A DNA stretch of 9,556 bases, taken from assembly GCA_002367355.1 (NCBI GenBank), contig DFBQ01000106.1, positions 1 to 9,556 on the forward strand, given 5' to 3'. Position numbers and translations under genes: made by a program. Shown piece by piece: positions 6,834 through 9,556 of this stretch. The first letter of the stretch is position 1. Each line of letters begins with the position of its first letter. The stretch is from Deltaproteobacteria bacterium UBA3076. GTDB taxonomy: Bacteria > Desulfobacterota > Dissulfuribacteria > Dissulfuribacterales > UBA3076. Below the pieces are notes generated by a model. The model worked only from the letters and a program-made list of their open reading frames with translations. It was not told the origin of the DNA and did not search any database.

Positions 6834-7243
6834 GCAATACGGATGAAATACGCTGGCAGCAGCGATTGGAAAATTTTAGCAAGGCATTATCCCAGCTTGA
6901 GGCGGCATGTGATAAAAAGGAGTACTCCGACCTTGAGCGAGCCGGGCTGGTGCAGATGTTTGAGTTCTCTTTTGAGCTATCATGGAAAGTTTTGAAAGAC
7001 CTGCTCTTTTACGAAGGATATGATGTCAAGAGCCCGCGTGAAGTCGTTCGCAAGAGCTTTGAGATGGAGTACATCAACGAAGATGATAGCGAGGTTTTTC
7101 TTGATGCCATACGAAAACGGAATTTGCTCAGCCATACCTATGAGGAAAAAACAGCACGCGAAGCTGAAAGTCTGATCAAAGAGCAATACTACCCGCTGTT
7201 GCGCAGGATCTACGATACATTGGAGAGCAAGCGTACCTCATGA
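6830..7243 (+). CDS. hepT: HepT-like HEPN toxin (nucleotidyltransferase substrate-binding family)
   Basis: A 137-residue all-helical HEPN protein of the HI0074 (nucleotidyltransferase substrate-binding) type. The HepT motif RX4HXY is perfect: R97-NLLS-H102-T-Y104. In studied HepT/MntA pairs HepT is an RNase toxin and the tyrosine of this motif is AMP-modified by MntA, silencing it. Other family blocks are [17 protein letters not shown] (8-24), [18 protein letters not shown] (40-57) and [10 protein letters not shown] (68-77). Translation is coupled to hsdM by an ATGA overlap and also has a very strong ribosome site, AAAGGAGG at 6817-6824. Its own stop overlaps the next gene by ATGA. The length is normal and nothing is missing. 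It sits inside the type I operon next to its presumed antitoxin. Confidence 0.9.
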   Translation: MSNTDEIRWQQRLENFSKALSQLEAACDKKEYSDLERAGLVQMFEFSFELSWKVLKDLLFYEGYDVKSPREVVRKSFEMEYINEDDSEVFLDAIRKRNLLSHTYEEKTAREAESLIKEQYYPLLRRIYDTLESKRTS

Positions 7244-8883
7244 CGGATGGACTTAAAGACAAGTACCGTAAAGCTATCATCGACATTCTCAGAGCCAATG
7301 AGCGGGTAGAGAAGGTTGTGCTCTTCGGCTCCCGGGCCATGGGAACGTTTACGCCGACTTCCGACGTGGATATCGCGCTGTTTGGCGATAACCTGACCCT
7401 GACCGACCATGCGAATCTTGCCGCTGTCATTGACGAACTCTCCATCCCACAGCGGGTTGATATTCTGCTGCACAAGTCCATCAAGAATGAAAAACTGATT
7501 AAGCATATAAAAAGGCATGGGGTGGAGTGGTATCGGCGGTCTTGGGCTATGGCGAGTGAGTGGACACCTACAACTGTCGGTTCCTTCTGCCCATTTACAT
7601 ACGGAAAAGGATTGCCCGAGAAAAAGCGCAACACGAATGGGAATATCAAGGTCTACGGTTCAAATGGGCCTGTGGGAGTGCACGACCAACCATTAGTTGA
7701 CGAGCCGGGCATTGTTATCGGTCGAAAAGGCTCTGTGGGAGCCGTTCATTTCGCCTCTGAGCCATTTTGGCCAATTGATACAACTTTTTACGTAGTTAGT
7801 GAAGCTGACCGTGATCTTAACTACACATATTATTTACTCAAATCTATTGGCTTGGAGAACATGAACGCAGATAGTGCTGTTTCCGGTCTCAATCGCGATG
7901 CAGCACACGCACGCCAAATACTTGTACCTTCATACGACGAACAACGCACCATAGCCCATATCCTCGGCTCGCTTGACGACAAGATCGAATTGAACCGGCG
8001 GATGAACGAGATGCTGGAGGCGATGGCCCGCGCCATCTTCAAGTCATGGTTTGTGAATTTCGACCCGGTGCGCGCCAAAGCCGAAGGCCGTGATCCCCTG
8101 TCTGCGTGCGGACACGCACAGGCAGGCGGCCTGCCCGACGAGATTGCTGCACTTTTCCCCGACAGTTTCGAGGATTCCGATCTTGGAGAGATTCCGAAGG
8201 GGTGGGAGGTCAAACCGCTCGATGACATCGCACTATTGAAAACTCAAACCATTCAGCCCAAGAATTTTGCGGACAAGATATGGGAGCATTACAGTATCCC
8301 TGCTTTTGATGAGGGCAGACAGCCTGTCTGTGAGGCTGGGAAAGATATCAAGAGTGGGAAATATGCCGTTCCAGAAAACTGTGTACTGGCGTCCAAACTC
8401 AATCCACAGTTTCCTCGTGTATGGCTTCCTGATGTTCAGAATGCAGATTCTGCCATTTGCTCGACAGAGTTTATGCCCTTTGTGCCGAATATTAAAGGCT
8501 GTCGTCCCTTTCTTTACGAGATGCTTCAATCTCACCCAGTACAGTCTGAGATTTCGAGCCGTGTAACTGGTAGCACAGGCAGCCGTCAACGCGTAAAACC
8601 AAAAGAAATTGCTATGATGCCTTGCCTTGTCCCGCCAAAGGATGTGGTTGATACCTTTTGTGATCAAGTTGGTCTATTACATGACAATCAACTTTCAAAT
8701 ATAAGGCAGTCCGCAACCCTCGCCTCTCTCCGCGACACCTTACTCCCTAAACTCATTTCCGGCGAGCTGCGCCTGCCTGCCGCGGCGTTGGAGGAACTTG
8801 CGGCGCAGGCAGGCGTTTTGGATGCGGAGAAGTTCGCTGAGCCTGCCTGTGCGATGCACACAGACAGGGAGGCCGGCGCATGA
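7240..8883 (+). CDS. hsdS: MntA-type nucleotidyltransferase fused to type I specificity subunit HsdS
   Basis: One 547-residue frame joins two proteins. Residues 1-100 are a minimal nucleotidyltransferase (MntA antitoxin): GSX10DXD is exact (G30-S31, D42-V-D44) and the third Asp is in RVDILL (D74); it ends HGVEWYRR, where stand-alone MntA proteins stop. Residues 104 onward are HsdS: first target-recognition domain about 105-240, central conserved region LGSLDDKIELNRRMNEML through FVNFDPVRAKAEG (242-284), second recognition domain about 300-478, and distal conserved region ending LRDTLLPKLISGELRL (to about 515). ATG 7549 (M104, MASEWTP) could be a separate HsdS start, though no good ribosome site precedes it. 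Palindromic repeats add LSACGHAQAGG (287-297) and the C-terminal PACAMHTDRE. HsdS sets DNA target specificity; MntA would modify HepT. Fusion or hidden second start cannot be settled here. Confidence 0.9.
   Translation: MTDGLKDKYRKAIIDILRANERVEKVVLFGSRAMGTFTPTSDVDIALFGDNLTLTDHANLAAVIDELSIPQRVDILLHKSIKNEKLIKHIKRHGVEWYRRSWAMASEWTPTTVGSFCPFTYGKGLPEKKRNTNGNIKVYGSNGPVGVHDQPLVDEPGIVIGRKGSVGAVHFASEPFWPIDTTFYVVSEADRDLNYTYYLLKSIGLENMNADSAVSGLNRDAAHARQILVPSYDEQRTIAHILGSLDDKIELNRRMNEMLEAMARAIFKSWFVNFDPVRAKAEGRDPLSACGHAQAGGLPDEIAALFPDSFEDSDLGEIPKGWEVKPLDDIALLKTQTIQPKNFADKIWEHYSIPAFDEGRQPVCEAGKDIKSGKYAVPENCVLASKLNPQFPRVWLPDVQNADSAICSTEFMPFVPNIKGCRPFLYEMLQSHPVQSEISSRVTGSTGSRQRVKPKEIAMMPCLVPPKDVVDTFCDQVGLLHDNQLSNIRQSATLASLRDTLLPKLISGELRLPAAALEELAAQAGVLDAEKFAEPACAMHTDREAGA
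8097..8129 (+). repeat. Palindromic coding repeat, copy 2 (in hsdS, between the two recognition domains)
   Basis: Thirty-three bases beginning CCTGTCTGCGTGCGG, differing from the hsdM copy only at two adjacent bases. It is read in the same frame as copy 1, giving LSACGHAQAGG between AEGRDP and LPDEIAALFPDSF, which adjoin in ordinary HsdS proteins. Confidence 0.8.
8770..8815. repeat. 11-bp inverted repeat in hsdS 3' end, probably a diverged palindromic-repeat relative
   Basis: CGCCTGCCTGC (8770-8780) and its perfect complement (8805-8815) around 24 bases. The right arm GCAGGCAGGCG shares its core with the CAGGCAGGCGG ends of copies 1 and 2. It encodes part of LPAAALEELAAQAGV, a stretch that lengthens the HsdS tail. 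Confidence 0.5.
8842..8868 (-). repeat. Palindromic coding repeat, copy 3 (inverted, hsdS C-terminus)
   Basis: The minus strand reads CCTGTCTGTGTGC...CGCACAGGCAGG, the same element as copies 1 and 2 with a three-base-shorter centre. On the coding strand it gives PACAMHTDR. GGGAGG at 8867-8872, seven bases before the next ATG (8880), straddles its end, so the repeat helps form the ribosome site of the following gene. Confidence 0.7.
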
Positions 8884-9369
8884 ACAACGAAATTGTATTC
8901 TACAGCACCACCGGATGGTGATAAAAAGGTCGAGGTATTGTTTCAGGATGAGGATTTCTGGCTGACGCAGAAAGCGCTTGGAGAATTGTTGGGTGTGAAG
9001 GTGCCAGCGGTCAGCAAACACCTGAAAAACATCTTTGAATCCGGGGAATTGGTGGCGGAGTCAGTTATTTCCATTTTGGAAACAACTGCCGCTGACGGCA
9101 AGACCTACAAAACCAAATATTACAACCTCGATATTCACCACCGCCGTTCCGTCCGTCTGAAGGGGTATGATTATTCGCAGGCAGGGGCGTATTTCGTGAC
9201 CATTTGCACACAAAACAGGGAATGTTTATTCGGTGAAATTGTGGACAAGGAAATGATATTGAATGATCCGGGACGGATGGTGGAAAAATGGTACAGGGAA
9301 TTGGAAAACAAATTCGCAGACATTGTATGCGATCAATGCGCAATCATGCCAAACCATTTTTTATGTTGA
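8880..9369 (+). pseudogene. rhuM: Broken RhuM-family gene fused to a transposase fragment
   Basis: RhuM-type proteins (virulence-associated, often carried in type I restriction operons; function unclear) begin MNNEIVxY and continue KVEVLFQDEDFWLTQKALGELFGV. Here ATG 8880 (ATGA overlap with hsdS) reads MNNEIVFYSTTGW and hits TGA at 8919-8921. The RhuM sequence resumes in the next frame as APPDGDKKVEVLFQDE, so one frameshift lies near 8900-8912. RhuM homology (KHLKNIFESGELVAESVIS, then GKTYKTKYYNLD) ends at 9132; family members continue AIIAVGYRV, but this frame switches abruptly to a REP-associated transposase. It ends at TGA 9367-9369 inside an inserted element. The frame from TTG 8893 is open for 158 codons, so an aberrant product is conceivable, but a functional protein is unlikely. 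Confidence 0.75.
9133..9360 (+). pseudogene. N-terminal half of a REP-associated tyrosine transposase (RAYT)
   Basis: IHHRRSVRLKGYDYSQAGAY followed by FVTICTQNRECLFGEIV is the hallmark N-terminus of IS200-like Y1/RAYT transposases, which recognise REP palindromes through an HUH nuclease. The fragment has no start codon of its own and is joined to RhuM codons. It ends at MPNHF, where the family has MPNHFHGI. The second His of the HUH motif and the catalytic Tyr are therefore absent, and the fragment is inactive. The break coincides with the start of the repeat-rich sequence at about 9358-9361. Confidence 0.8.
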
Positions 9370-9386
9370 GCTCAACATAAAAAATG
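9355..9386. repeat. 32-bp perfect palindrome at an element junction
   Basis: Bases 9355-9386 are a perfect dyad centred between 9370 and 9371 (half-site TTTTTTATGTTGAG), with core TTATGTTGAG/CTCAACATAA (9361-9380). It begins exactly where RAYT homology stops. Confidence 0.85.
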
Positions 9387-9556
9387 TTATGTGAAGTTCC
9401 GAATTATGTTGAGTTGCTTCTTCAAATGCGGTTATTTCAGGCAATTCAGCACAAATCACTTAACATAATCTTGAAACTAAGAGCGTTTTACCATTCGTCC
9501 CGCCTCGAAATACCCACAGTATTCTGATATTGCCGGAACCGTGTCGATTTCTCCTA
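9361..9556. mobile_element. Terminal region of an unidentified element with repeated TTATGTTGAG motifs
   Basis: Five related motifs occur in 108 bases: TTATGTTGAG (9361-9370), its complement (9371-9380), TTATGTGAAGTT (9387-9398), TTATGTTGAGTT (9404-9415) and, on the minus strand, TTATGTTAAGT (9458-9468). Clustered direct and inverted copies of one site at the edge of an interrupted gene look like recombinase-binding sites at an element end. The remaining bases to 9556 show no gene I can support. The element type is not determined, and its other end is outside the window. Confidence 0.5.

Noticed and set aside
9477..9554. Short minus-strand open frame entering from the right edge (ends ...FEAGRMVKRS, TAG)
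   Set aside because: Only about 25 codons are visible, it shows no recognisable family, and this length is easily open by chance; the neighbouring sequence is needed.

Overview
The window reads as an accessory, defence-rich chromosomal stretch from a Gram-negative, probably nitrogen-fixing bacterium. The best guess is Desulfobacterota (former Deltaproteobacteria) or a neighbouring anaerobic lineage. This rests on a NifA-type activator and on short palindromic repeats of the ATTCCTGC-GAAG-GCGGGAAT kind. The assignment is an inference from remembered family resemblance; no marker gene is present.

Layout. (1) 5-1597: a sigma-54-dependent GAF/AAA+/HTH activator, most like NifA. (2) 1759-2265: a ParD-like antitoxin and RelE/ParE-type toxin pair. 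(3) 2271-2605: a nest of two non-autonomous mobile elements. A 148-bp element with 15-bp perfect terminal repeats and an 8-bp target duplication sits inside an older element with 23-bp termini and a probable 3-bp TAA duplication. (4) 2747-4107: a YajD-type HNH nuclease, a DUF2293 gene interrupted by one TGA where family members have Trp, and the C-terminal stump of a PIN-domain toxin. (5) 4126-5114: a CoA-binding protein, a near-perfect hairpin, and a BrnT-type toxin whose small partner gene overlaps it by 4 bp. (6) 5199-8883: a type I restriction-modification operon (hsdM, hepT, then an mntA-hsdS fusion) in which every junction is a 4-bp ATGA overlap. No hsdR is visible and it would be expected downstream. 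(7) 8880-9556: a wrecked gene. A frameshifted RhuM N-terminus is fused to a REP-associated tyrosine transposase N-terminus, which is cut at its HUH motif by the end of another element rich in TTATGTTGAG repeats.

How the genes fit together. HsdM and HsdS would form the methylase and specificity core of a type I system. HepT (HEPN toxin, perfect RX4HXY) and MntA (nucleotidyltransferase, perfect GSX10DXD) are a toxin-antitoxin couple placed between them. Here the MntA antitoxin frame runs without a stop into HsdS, so the specificity subunit and the toxin-neutralising enzyme could be one polypeptide.

A 27-33 bp palindromic repeat has entered the coding sequence of hsdM once and hsdS at least twice. 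In each case it adds in-frame peptides of the LSACGxAQAGG type (or its reverse-strand reading) without breaking the genes. The strongest leads are the MntA-HsdS fusion next to HepT, these protein-coding palindromic repeats, the nested miniature elements, and the element end at the right edge.
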